This document shows positions 9,494-17,327 of a DNA stretch of 64,000 bases, in pieces. The position numbers and the translations under genes were made by a program. Source of the DNA: Arthrobacter sp. MYb23 (GTDB taxonomy: Bacteria > Actinomycetota > Actinomycetes > Actinomycetales > Micrococcaceae); the NCBI RefSeq assembly GCF_002979775.1, contig NZ_PCPR01000005.1:1-64000 (forward strand), read 5' to 3'. Every line of letters begins with the position of its first letter. Within the stretch, counting starts at the first letter, position 1. The notes below the pieces were generated by a model. It worked only from the letters and a program-made list of their open reading frames with translations, was not told the origin of the DNA and ran no database searches.

Positions 9494-9904
9494 TTGGTTC
9501 CTTCCGGTCGGACGGATTGATGCGGGTGATTCCTGAACCAGGACTCCCGCACCATGAAAGCGCCGGCCATTGCAGCAGTGCGACTTCTTCCTGAGTTGGT
9601 TAGTGCAGCGAAGGTCCCGCAGCCCTTGACCTTCAAGGACGACAATTCCGTCCCGCAACCGATGGGGGATTGCCTCGTCGATTGTTGTGGCGGGGGTAAA
9701 ACTTCGCTTGTCTGAGCGTCCCACTTGGAACAATACCTGTCAAGCGATAGGTAGTGTATTTTTGAAGAAGTAGACACCGTCCCGCTGGGAGGCTGTGGAG
9801 AGTTGCAGGGTTCCCGCCGGCATCTTGTGAAGCCTCAGGGTCTGGGGCGGAGACGGGCCCGCTCTGCCCGGGTACTCCGGGGTCCCGCGTGAAAGGATGG
9901 ATTC
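9494..9904. promoter_or_regulatory. Divergent control region between hyu operon and TetR gene
   Basis: This 411-bp gap lies between two divergent genes and holds no convincing coding region. On the minus strand a TTGACA element (9739-9744) is well placed to be a -35 box for the ABM-hyuAB operon. A short open frame at 9490-9777 has no protein-family features. The site is a natural target for the adjacent TetR regulator. Confidence 0.45.
9734..9753. promoter_or_regulatory. Candidate TetR operator over the hyu -35 element
   Basis: A 20-bp imperfect palindrome with arms TACCT/AGGTA and an inner TC/GA pair (14 of 20 symmetric positions) directly covers the minus-strand TTGACA. Its size and position suit a TetR dimer repressing the ABM-hyuAB operon. 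The link to the neighbouring TetR gene is inferred. Confidence 0.4.
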
Positions 9905-10585
9905 ATGTCAACGGAAACAAGGCCGGTACGTACCGGTCGTCCACGTAGTATTCCGGCCTCGGACACTGAGCACTCGCCGCGGGAACAGATCCTGGACGCC
10001 GCTGCGGCGCTCTTCGTCGAGAATGGGTTCACCGCCACCCCAACCCGCGCGATCGCCGAGCGGGTTGGCATTCGCCAGGCGTCCCTTTATTACCACTTCG
10101 CGAACAAAGAAGAAATGCTCGACGAGCTCCTCACCGCATCCGTTCGGCCCGGTCTGGAAGTTGTTCGCAGCCTTGAAGCACTCGTGCCCGCGTCAGCCAG
10201 CGCCGCCGGTGCCCTCCACGCTGCCCTGATTCTGGACACCACTACCCTGATCAAGGCCGCGCACAATTTCGCCATTCTGTGGTTGCTGCCGGAGGTCCAG
10301 GGCGAGCGCTACAACAGCTTCCGCACGGAGCGGCAAGAGCTGCTCCACGTCTACGGAAGACTTGGAGGCGCCGCTGCAACTGAGGCCGTAGCGGCTACCG
10401 TCTCGGAGGAACAGCTGGGTGCCATCATCATTCACCTGACGGAGCTGATCAGCCATTTGCGCAGGACCGGGGAACCGGACCCCGTCTACTTGGAAGTGAT
10501 TGCCGCAACCGTGCTACGCGCGTGTGGACTGGACGCCGCCGCCATCGAAGCCGCGATCGCCGAATCCCAGCGACTCCGCATGTGA
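9905..10585 (+). CDS. TetR-family transcriptional regulator
   Basis: The 226-residue protein has an N-terminal TetR helix-turn-helix at about residues 25-70, including IAERVGIRQASLYYHFANKEEML, followed by a helical ligand-binding domain. The start ATG follows AAAGGATGG. It diverges from the ABM-hyuA-hyuB-permease operon and is the obvious candidate regulator of it. TetR proteins normally repress and are released by a pathway ligand. Confidence 0.88.
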   Translation: MSTETRPVRTGRPRSIPASDTEHSPREQILDAAAALFVENGFTATPTRAIAERVGIRQASLYYHFANKEEMLDELLTASVRPGLEVVRSLEALVPASASAAGALHAALILDTTTLIKAAHNFAILWLLPEVQGERYNSFRTERQELLHVYGRLGGAAATEAVAATVSEEQLGAIIIHLTELISHLRRTGEPDPVYLEVIAATVLRACGLDAAAIEAAIAESQRLRM

Positions 10586-10667
10586 CTCGGGAAAGCATCG
10601 GCACAGACCAGTGTGGTCGGTTATCTGCCAGTCGGTGCGGGTGGGCTCAAAGCTGCCCGAAACGAGT

Positions 10668-10701
10668 TCGACGTCGGCACTTACCTAAGTGCCGACGTCG
10701 A
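10668..10701. terminator. Perfect 15-bp stem-loop between convergent genes
   Basis: TCGACGTCGGCACTT and its exact reverse complement flank a four-base ACCT loop. It lies 83 bp past the TetR stop and 57 bp before the convergent FAH gene's stop (reading right to left), so it could end transcription from both sides. It lacks a T-run in either direction, so intrinsic termination would be atypical; a protein-binding palindrome is the alternative. Confidence 0.5.
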
Positions 10702-10757
10702 GCGTTGCTGGGATGGAGGGCTCACCTGAGGGTGGCGATTTCGCAAATGTGGCAGCC

Positions 10758-11753
10758 CTAGGGACGAACACCTGCAGGCGCGGTCCTGTTGCGGGGCCGG
10801 TTCCTCGCCGGGATCCGGGTTACGGCCTCGCGGCGTTCACCCACGACGTTTTCGATCGATCCAATGCCCTCCACGGTCATTCGTACAAGGTCGCCGGTCT
10901 TCAGCGGCGGGGGAGTCTTGGACCCGTTGCGTCCCCATAGTTCAGCGAGGCATCCGCTGCCGCAGGTTCCGGATCCGAGAACGTCGCCGGGGCGTACCAC
11001 CGAGTCCTGTGATGCGTACGCCACGAGCTCGGCGAAAGGCCACCCCATGTTGGACAGCAGATCCTGGCCCATCTGTTCGCCATTGACCTCCACGGCCATG
11101 GAGATCGGCAGGAAGCCTTCGTCGTCGTGCAGGTGCTCGAACTCGTCGGCGGTGACGATCCAGGGACCGAGGGTATTTGCGAAGTCCTTGCCTTTGCAGG
11201 GGCCCAGGCTGACCTTCATCTCGCGGCGTTGCAGGTCGCGAGCCGACCAGTCGTTGAGAATGGTGTAGCCGAAGATGTGCCGGTGAGCCTCCGCCGCTGA
11301 CAGGTTACTGCCGTCGCCTCCCGGGACATGTCCGACGACGGCGGCTACTTCGGTTTCGAAGTCCAGTTCGTTGCAGCCCGCCGGAATTCCGATTACCTCA
11401 GCTGTGCCTGTCACCGTGTGTGGGTTGGTGAAGTAGAACGTGGGCGCTTCGTACCATTCGGCCACCACGCCCGCTACGCCATCGATGCTTTTGCGCACAC
11501 CCTCCACGTGTTCCTCGAAGGCTACGAAGTCCCGAATGGTGGCCGGCACCAGCGGAGCGAGCAGCTGCACCTCAGGCAGGGGAACTTCAGGTGCCGTGCG
11601 GAGAGTCTCCGCGGCGATCTCCAGAGTGGCGGCAAGGCCGGCAGCCAGCAGGTCGTTGACGGTTTGTCCCTGTGGCAACGCAAAGCAGCCGCTGCCATCC
11701 ACGAATCCGGAATACGTACCGCCGTCGTGATTCCAACGGGCAATCTTGACCAT
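10758..11753 (-). CDS. Fumarylacetoacetate hydrolase (FAH)-family protein
   Basis: The 331-residue protein has the FAH fold in its C-terminal two thirds with the metal-binding acidic set: Glu129, Glu133/Glu135 in NELDFETEV and Asp168 in ILNDWSARD. The family hydrolyses, decarboxylates or isomerises ring-cleavage products that carry a 1,3-diketo or 2-oxo-enoic acid unit. The ATG at 11753 follows AAGGAAG. It is the last of six co-directional genes with an extradiol dioxygenase, so it probably acts on a late intermediate of meta-cleavage. It is longer at the N-terminus than the second FAH protein of the operon, and the two are not close copies. Confidence 0.85.
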   Translation of the reverse strand: MVKIARWNHDGGTYSGFVDGSGCFALPQGQTVNDLLAAGLAATLEIAAETLRTAPEVPLPEVQLLAPLVPATIRDFVAFEEHVEGVRKSIDGVAGVVAEWYEAPTFYFTNPHTVTGTAEVIGIPAGCNELDFETEVAAVVGHVPGGDGSNLSAAEAHRHIFGYTILNDWSARDLQRREMKVSLGPCKGKDFANTLGPWIVTADEFEHLHDDEGFLPISMAVEVNGEQMGQDLLSNMGWPFAELVAYASQDSVVRPGDVLGSGTCGSGCLAELWGRNGSKTPPPLKTGDLVRMTVEGIGSIENVVGERREAVTRIPARNRPRNRTAPAGVRP

Positions 11754-11763
11754 GTGTGCTTCC

Positions 11764-12843
11764 TTAGACGGTGGGTCGGTCGGCCAGGGCGGCCGCGGCG
11801 GTGATGCCGAGGCCGGCAGCGTTCCCCGTAATGACCTTGGCGGCATCGGCTGTGGTGAGTCCAGCAGCTTGGACTTCCGCGACGGGATCCTCGGCGCCCA
11901 TGTCGAACGGGTAGTCCGAGCCGAGCAGCACCTGCCCCGGGCCGGCCGCCTCCACGAGGGCGCGCAGCTCACGGGGGTTATGCACCAGGGAGTCGAAGAA
12001 GATCTTTTGAAGATACGACGACGGCGGTTCTGCGCACCGCTGCGCCTCGGGGCGAACCTTCCATGCGTGATCCGAACGGCCGATGGTGGTGGGAAGGTAA
12101 CCCCCGCCATGTGCAGCGAGCACCTTGAGCGTGGGGTACCTGTCCAGTACTCCGCCGAAGATGAGGTGGGAAAGAGCCACGGCATTCTCTGCGGGCTGGG
12201 AGACGGTGTTGGCCAGGTAAAAACGGTCCAGTCGTTCGTCTAGGGAGCAGCCGAACGGGTGGAGGAAAACGATGGCGCCCAGTTCTTCTGCCCGGCTCCA
12301 GAACGGCTCAAGCCGCGGATCGGAGAGCTCCACGGTGCTGTGTTCGGGGTCTGCCGGCGTGGCAGCGAAGGACCCAATTTCCACACCTAGGAGTCCACAC
12401 TCGAGTACGGCGTGTTCCAGTGCCTCAACCATGTGCTGCGGGTGCTGGAGGGGGACGAGGCCAAGGCCGTTGAGCCGCTCGGGTGCGAGGTCCACGAAAC
12501 CGCGAACCGCCTCATTGGCATGCTTGGCGAGCTCCAGGGCCAGCTTTTCGCCAGCAAAGTAATAGAAGTGCGACGGCGACGGCGAGACGAGCTGGACATC
12601 CACTCCTTGGGTGTCCATGTCAGCCAGGCGACGATCCAAATCCGTGAGCTGAGGCCAACGTTCCTTGATCATGCGTCCCGATGCAGCGAGCGACTCCGGG
12701 CCGTTCCGCCGCATTTCCAAGGCTTGGAGTGCAGCGAAACCGTCAGGGTCGGCCTCCGCCACACGTTGCTGGAGGGCCGGAATCAGGATGTGGGCATGCA
12801 CGTCGACTGTAGTTGCCGGGGCTTCGGAGGGGAGAGTGCTCAT
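11764..12843 (-). CDS. Amidohydrolase, ACMSD-like (aromatic acid decarboxylase type)
   Basis: The 359-residue protein is an amidohydrolase_2 TIM barrel. Zinc ligands are visible: His16 and His18 in VDVHAHIL, His in VFLHPFG, His in AAHGGGYLP and Asp in GSDYPFDMG. This layout is that of aminocarboxymuconate-semialdehyde decarboxylase and of non-oxidative aromatic acid decarboxylases (resorcylate, o-pyrocatechuate, 5-carboxyvanillate). In this operon it most likely removes a carboxyl group from the aromatic substrate or from a ring-cleavage product. The ATG at 12843 overlaps the upstream stop (ATGA). Decarboxylase versus hydrolase activity cannot be decided from sequence. Confidence 0.87.
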   Translation of the reverse strand: MSTLPSEAPATTVDVHAHILIPALQQRVAEADPDGFAALQALEMRRNGPESLAASGRMIKERWPQLTDLDRRLADMDTQGVDVQLVSPSPSHFYYFAGEKLALELAKHANEAVRGFVDLAPERLNGLGLVPLQHPQHMVEALEHAVLECGLLGVEIGSFAATPADPEHSTVELSDPRLEPFWSRAEELGAIVFLHPFGCSLDERLDRFYLANTVSQPAENAVALSHLIFGGVLDRYPTLKVLAAHGGGYLPTTIGRSDHAWKVRPEAQRCAEPPSSYLQKIFFDSLVHNPRELRALVEAAGPGQVLLGSDYPFDMGAEDPVAEVQAAGLTTADAAKVITGNAAGLGITAAAALADRPTV

Positions 12844-13964
12844 GCGGGTTCCTTCAACATGGTGGAAAGCGAGTTCATCAGACCGGGAACATTGGCGTCG
12901 CGCACGCCATCCAGCATCCATTGACCAAGCTGGACTGAGGCTTTGACTACCGCCGTAGCCCTCTCCAATCGGCGATCGGTGAACTCTTTCCAAAGGGTTT
13001 CCGTGAGGTGGTCGGCTGAAATGAGAAGTTCGGCGAGCACCGCAGCGTCCTCGAAGGCCATGGCGGCGCCTTGGGCGACCGTCGGCGGGCAACTGTGAGC
13101 GGCGTCCCCGATGATCACAGTGCGCCCGCGGTTCCAGGGTCCATCCACCAAGTGCGTGGTGAACCAGGTGTAGTTGATGCGCGCGCTGTGGTTCAGATTG
13201 GCGCGGATCTCGTTCCACGGTCCGCCATAGGCTGCCGCGAGTTCGGTCATGATGTGCGGACCGTCCTCGTGCTTGCGTTCCTGCGCCCTCTCTACAAGGT
13301 AGGCGTAGATGGAGTCCGGGCCGGTGGGGCAGTACCCGGCGATGAAGCAGGGGCCGCCGTAGGTGAGATCGGTCCGAACCACGTCCTCGGGGCGTTCCAC
13401 GAAGGCCCGCCAGATGCCCATGCCGGTTGGCTGGGGTTCGACGTCGATGCCGATTGCCTTGCGCACTGCGGAATGAAGCCCATCGGCACCGATGAGGAGG
13501 TCGTAGCGGGTGCTGCCGCCGTCGGAGGTACGGACGGTGACGCTGGCGCCGTCGTCCTCTATCACTGTGACCGTCTTGCCAAAGGTGATGCGGGTGCCGG
13601 CCCGCAAGGCGCGTTCACGCAGGATCGCGGTCAGGTCGGGACGGTACATTCCGAGCGTGGCCGGAAGATCGTCACCACCGGTCCGGATGTCTTCCAGCAC
13701 GGCAATGACACTTCCGGCCGGATCGGGTGCACGCAGGCCCAAGGTACTGAACGGGTAGCCTTTCGCTTCCACCTGCTCCCAGACGCCGAGTTCGCGCAGG
13801 ATCCTCAGGGCATTGCCCTGCAAGGTGATGCCCGAACCCAGCGTCTGCGGCTCGGCGGCCTTCTCCAGAATCTCGACGTCGATTCCCGCATCGGCGAGGA
13901 GGATGGCGGCGGTCAGTCCCGCAGCTCCCGCTCCGACGATTCCAACCTTTTGTACTGCTGCCAT
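12840..13964 (-). CDS. FAD-dependent aromatic monooxygenase (salicylate hydroxylase-like)
   Basis: The 374-residue flavoprotein has the Rossmann GxGxxG motif (GIVGAGAAGL, residues 8-17), the DG motif (GADGLHS) and the FAD-ribityl GD motif (IGDAAHS near 285). This three-motif set defines group A single-component hydroxylases that use NAD(P)H and O2 to hydroxylate phenolic acids. The ATG at 13964 follows an ideal AAGGAG. It is coupled to the ACMSD-like gene by an ATGA overlap and follows the cyclase gene after 95 bp. It probably makes the ortho-diphenol cleaved by the extradiol dioxygenase; the exact substrate is unknown. Confidence 0.88.
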   Translation of the reverse strand: MAAVQKVGIVGAGAAGLTAAILLADAGIDVEILEKAAEPQTLGSGITLQGNALRILRELGVWEQVEAKGYPFSTLGLRAPDPAGSVIAVLEDIRTGGDDLPATLGMYRPDLTAILRERALRAGTRITFGKTVTVIEDDGASVTVRTSDGGSTRYDLLIGADGLHSAVRKAIGIDVEPQPTGMGIWRAFVERPEDVVRTDLTYGGPCFIAGYCPTGPDSIYAYLVERAQERKHEDGPHIMTELAAAYGGPWNEIRANLNHSARINYTWFTTHLVDGPWNRGRTVIIGDAAHSCPPTVAQGAAMAFEDAAVLAELLISADHLTETLWKEFTDRRLERATAVVKASVQLGQWMLDGVRDANVPGLMNSLSTMLKEPA

Positions 13965-14059
13965 CTTTGACTCCTTTGTGGTGACGGCGTTACTGCCTAT
14001 TGTGCTGCTGTCTGTGGCTCCGGGACCGTCGTTGGCCCTCAACCTGACAATCGGACCTG

Positions 14060-15067
14060 CTACCGGACGGCGATGGGATTGACCGGTGAACCGACAGCCC
14101 CGGTGATGGGGAGCGGGGCTGCCGTGAGCATGAAGTCGTACTTGCCGTCGGCAGCACATGCTTCGGCGAGTTGGTCAGGATCCCACATTTCACCCAGGAA
14201 CAATCCGAGGTTGGGGATGGCGATCTGGTGCAGAGGCTGGAAAGCGCCCTCGAACTCGTTGGGACGGACCTCGAAGCCCCAGGTGTCCGTGGCGATTCCC
14301 GCGATCTCCGAGGCGTGCAGCCACGCCGCCGTGGTGAAGGAAAGGCCCGGAGCGGACCCTCCAGCATAGTCACCCCAGCCTTCACGGCGGACGCGGGTGT
14401 ACTGCCCGGTCCGGATCACCAGGATGTCGCCTCGGCGAACGGCGGAGCTGGGGCCCTGACGTTCGATGGTGCGCTCCAAGTGCTCCGGGGTGATCGCAAA
14501 GCCGTCGGGCAGTTCCCCGTCGCTGTGTCCCAGCTCCGGGCCCAGTGCGCGGCCGACGTCCAGGAGCACGCCACGGGTAACGATCTTGGCCGCGGCGGTT
14601 TCGATCCCGGTCACGAGGTCGCCCTCTGAAGTGACCACGTCCCCGGCGGCCCGGCCGTTCCAGGCTTTGCCGCGGTCAAAGATGTGGCCCAACCCGTCCC
14701 ATTGCGTAGAGCACTGCAAGGGCATGGCGATGACGTCATCAGCCCCTCCGAATCCGTGCGGGAAACCTTGGTTGCCGCGTTCGGCATCGACTCCGGTGTC
14801 GGTCATGGTGTGCACTGGGTTGGTCCGGCGCCGCCAACCCTTCTGCGGGCCGTTCGTGTCGAACGGTTGCGACAAGGAGAACGCCTCGCCCGTGGTCACC
14901 AGAGCGGCGGCCTCGACTCGTTTTGCGGCGTCGATAAAGTTCAGCGTCCCCAGGACATCGTCCTCGCCCCAGCGGCCCCAATTGTTGTATGTTTCCGCAG
15001 CCGCAGCAATGCTGGCCAGCGGATCCGTACGCTGGATCGGTGCCGAATCTACGGCGTCGGTGGTCAC
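14060..15067 (-). CDS. Cyclase-family (kynurenine formamidase-like) hydrolase
   Basis: The 335-residue protein belongs to the cyclase/kynurenine-formamidase metal hydrolase fold. The metal site appears as STQWDGLGH around residue 122, a variant of the HxGTHxD motif in which the first His is not conserved, as in the longer branch of the family. Members hydrolyse amides or lactones. The GTG start at 15067 overlaps the upstream stop (GTGA) and is preceded by AAGGACG. Its place among ring-cleavage genes suggests hydrolysis of a ring-derived lactone or amide, but this is inference. Confidence 0.82.
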   Translation of the reverse strand: MTTDAVDSAPIQRTDPLASIAAAAETYNNWGRWGEDDVLGTLNFIDAAKRVEAAALVTTGEAFSLSQPFDTNGPQKGWRRRTNPVHTMTDTGVDAERGNQGFPHGFGGADDVIAMPLQCSTQWDGLGHIFDRGKAWNGRAAGDVVTSEGDLVTGIETAAAKIVTRGVLLDVGRALGPELGHSDGELPDGFAITPEHLERTIERQGPSSAVRRGDILVIRTGQYTRVRREGWGDYAGGSAPGLSFTTAAWLHASEIAGIATDTWGFEVRPNEFEGAFQPLHQIAIPNLGLFLGEMWDPDQLAEACAADGKYDFMLTAAPLPITGAVGSPVNPIAVR

Positions 15068-16005
15068 TGTTCGTCCTTGCAGTGGATGAGTTGGGTGCCG
15101 AGTCCGGTGATGGTGCCTTCCATGACGTCGCCGTCCTGGAGGAGCCGTCCCCAGTGCTGGCCGTTGCCCGCGGGGCTGCCGGTCAGGACCAGGTCTCCGG
15201 GGCGCAAGGGCATGATCTGCGATGCTTCACTGACAAGCTTGGCGACACCGAAGATCATGTCCTGAGTCGATTCGTCCTGCATGGCTTTGCCGTTGAGCTT
15301 CAGCGTGACCTGGACATCCTGTGGGTCTCCGAAGAACTTGGTTGGCACCAGCAAAGGACCTGTGGGCAGGAAGCCGCGGGCGTTCTTAGCGCGGTACCAG
15401 TCCGATCCGATGGCGGGCATGTCCTTACGGAACACATATTCGCGGGTGGTGATGTCGTTGACCATGGTGTAACCAAACACGTGTTCCAGCGCTTGCTCGG
15501 GCGTGACGCGGAAGGCTTCCTTACCGATCACGGCCGCGAGTTCCAGCTCCCAGTCGTGGGATTTGCTGTATCCAGGCAGGGTGAGATCGTCCGTGGCGGA
15601 TGCGATCGCCGTCGGGAGGCCGATGAAGAAGTACGGTGTTCCCTGGCCTGCCCGTTGGTCCATCATCGCAGCGGTCTTGGAGCGCACCTCTTCTGCGTCC
15701 TGGCCGGCGTCGCGGTGTGCCACGGCCAAGTCGATCACGTGCTTGCGGTAGTTCGCGCCGGTCTGCAGGACCTGCGCCGGTTCGACCGGGGCAAGGACCT
15801 CGACGCCGGACACCGCCAGGCCTGTCTCCTCACTGGCCGATGCGGCCAGTTGGTCGAGCTCACCTTCGGTGGTTTCCCAGTGCTGGATCAGCGAGTTGAT
15901 GTCACTGTCCAGGGGCAGGACTCGGTCGCCGACCAGCAAGCCAGCCCGCGGTTTAGCTGAACCCGGTTCCTGGAAGCGGACCAGTGCATAGTGTGGCTGC
16001 GTCAT
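15064..16005 (-). CDS. FAH-family hydrolase/isomerase (HpaG-like)
   Basis: The 313-residue protein shows the FAH core with acidic metal ligands in KSHDWELELAAVIG and in MVNDITTREY, and the C-terminal LRPGDLVLTGSPAGNG loop. Relatives are 2-hydroxyhepta-2,4-diene-1,7-dioate isomerases and acylpyruvases. It is the second gene after the extradiol dioxygenase, with a TAATG stop/start overlap, so it likely processes the ring-fission product directly. Hydrolase, decarboxylase and isomerase activities all occur in this fold. Confidence 0.86.
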   Translation of the reverse strand: MTQPHYALVRFQEPGSAKPRAGLLVGDRVLPLDSDINSLIQHWETTEGELDQLAASASEETGLAVSGVEVLAPVEPAQVLQTGANYRKHVIDLAVAHRDAGQDAEEVRSKTAAMMDQRAGQGTPYFFIGLPTAIASATDDLTLPGYSKSHDWELELAAVIGKEAFRVTPEQALEHVFGYTMVNDITTREYVFRKDMPAIGSDWYRAKNARGFLPTGPLLVPTKFFGDPQDVQVTLKLNGKAMQDESTQDMIFGVAKLVSEASQIMPLRPGDLVLTGSPAGNGQHWGRLLQDGDVMEGTITGLGTQLIHCKDEQ

Positions 16006-17024
16006 TAGCCCCGGCCCTGCTTTGCGTAGGGGTTCAGGAGGGCTTCCTTCATTTCAGCGGAAGCACCTTCTTCCGTGGCAGTGAAACCTTCGGCGGGCGG
16101 GAAGGACTCGGTCATGGAGTGCGGCATGGCGCCGTTCTTGTAGAAGTTGTTGGATCCTTCAGAAGGCTTCCAGGTGTTGGCGTCCCAGTCCGGGACGTAG
16201 TTGCGGTAGCCGCCGGAGTTCAGCTCCACGCGCAGGCCGGAGGGGTCGCGGAAATAGAGGAAGTTCTGCTCGCCCACGCCGTGGATGGACGGGCCGTATT
16301 CCATGGGGGTGCCGTTTTCCATCATCACGTCAGCAGTGCGGAGCAGGTCCTCGGTGGCGTCCACCCAGAAGGCGATGTGGTTGACGCGGCCAGGGCGGTT
16401 GGACGTGTCAAGGACGACGCCGAGGTCATGGGACTTCTCGTTAGTGGTCAACACCGAGAAGACCGTGATGGGTGCTTCATCCAGGTCCACGAAGGCCATG
16501 ACGCGGAAGCCCAGAGCCTCGTTGTACCACTTGGCAAAGCCGCGGACGTCTGAGGAAGCGACCGTGACGTGGTCCAGGAAACGGGGGGCGGCGGCGTGGC
16601 TGCTGCGGCGCTCAGGACGATCGGGGTAGGTGGATTCGAAGCCGGGCTCGGCGACGAACTTCTCCACGTCATAGAACAGGCGCATGTGGTGGCCGTAGGG
16701 GCCGGTGAACTCGTAGGCCTTGCCGAAGCCGTGGCCACCGGCAGTCCAGGTGCCCTGCACGCCTGTTGCTTCAACGCGGGCTGCTGCGGCTTCCAGCGCG
16801 GATTGGGAATTGGTGCGCCACGCCATCCGACCCAAGGATGCCTCGGGTCCTTCCGTGATGACCAGGCTGTAGCGGTAGTAGTCGCCCCAGCAACGCAGGT
16901 ATACGTTGCCATCCACGCGGTCGATGATGCGCATGCCGAACTTCTCCTCGTAGAACCGGGCCGAGGCGTCGACGTCCGGAGCGGTGATCTCGAGGTGGGC
17001 AAGATGGGAGAGGGGAGTTTCCAC
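16005..17024 (-). CDS. Extradiol (type I, VOC-fold) catechol dioxygenase
   Basis: The 339-residue protein consists of two VOC domains (about 5-120 and 148-275). The catalytic C-terminal domain carries the 2-His-1-carboxylate triad: His152 (LDHVTV), His216 (VNHIAFW) and Glu267 (RVELNS). This is the iron(II) or manganese(II) site of catechol 2,3-dioxygenase/homoprotocatechuate dioxygenase enzymes, which open the ring next to the diol. The GTG at 17024 follows AGAAGGAA. As the first gene of the operon it defines the pathway as meta-cleavage. The tail after residue 275 is not part of the metal site. The natural diol is unknown. Confidence 0.9.
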   Translation of the reverse strand: METPLSHLAHLEITAPDVDASARFYEEKFGMRIIDRVDGNVYLRCWGDYYRYSLVITEGPEASLGRMAWRTNSQSALEAAAARVEATGVQGTWTAGGHGFGKAYEFTGPYGHHMRLFYDVEKFVAEPGFESTYPDRPERRSSHAAAPRFLDHVTVASSDVRGFAKWYNEALGFRVMAFVDLDEAPITVFSVLTTNEKSHDLGVVLDTSNRPGRVNHIAFWVDATEDLLRTADVMMENGTPMEYGPSIHGVGEQNFLYFRDPSGLRVELNSGGYRNYVPDWDANTWKPSEGSNNFYKNGAMPHSMTESFPPAEGFTATEEGASAEMKEALLNPYAKQGRG

Positions 17025-17327
17025 GTTGAATTCCTTCTATGTGCTGATGTCTCGGACAGATCTCTGCAGGTCCTGTAGTAACCATGAGTCACGTCACGTA
17101 TTTGGGGAAGGGCAACTGTCTGATAGCAACTATCCGCCGCGCGAATACCAAAAGTTGCCTTCCGCGGCGATCTAGCCGGGCCCATGTCACCAACCATCAA
17201 CCGAACAAATATCAGCTATACCGAAACCGCTATTCTCCGCCCGCGGGCCCCTTGCCACAGTGAATGCAGTCCCTCCCGGCACTTCTGCCACTCTCCGGGG
17301 ATCATCTTCAAAGGCGAAGGAAAACCT
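17025..17327. promoter_or_regulatory. Divergent promoter region of the meta-cleavage cluster
   Basis: This 303-bp gap separates the ring-cleavage operon from the MFS-LysR-SDR genes and is likely to hold both promoters. The clearest element is the 13-bp perfect palindrome at 17122-17134. No gene of convincing quality is present; one frame open from 17184 runs into the MFS gene but lacks transporter features before 17328. Confidence 0.5.
17122..17134. promoter_or_regulatory. Perfect palindrome GATAG-CAA-CTATC, candidate LysR site
   Basis: GATAG and CTATC form exact arms around CAA in the middle of the divergent region, 98 bp from the dioxygenase start. A LysR regulator is encoded two genes away. 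The usual T-N11-A spacing of LysR boxes is not met exactly, so the assignment is tentative. Confidence 0.4.

Noticed and set aside
9490..9777. Possible 95-residue minus-strand gene upstream of the ABM gene
   Set aside because: It overlaps the ABM start and the probable promoter/operator, has no ribosome-binding site and no family resemblance.
11764..12843. Kynurenine-pathway assignment from the ACMSD-like and formamidase-like genes
   Set aside because: No tryptophan dioxygenase, kynureninase or 3-hydroxyanthranilate dioxygenase (cupin) is present, and the ring-cleaving enzyme is a VOC-fold extradiol dioxygenase.
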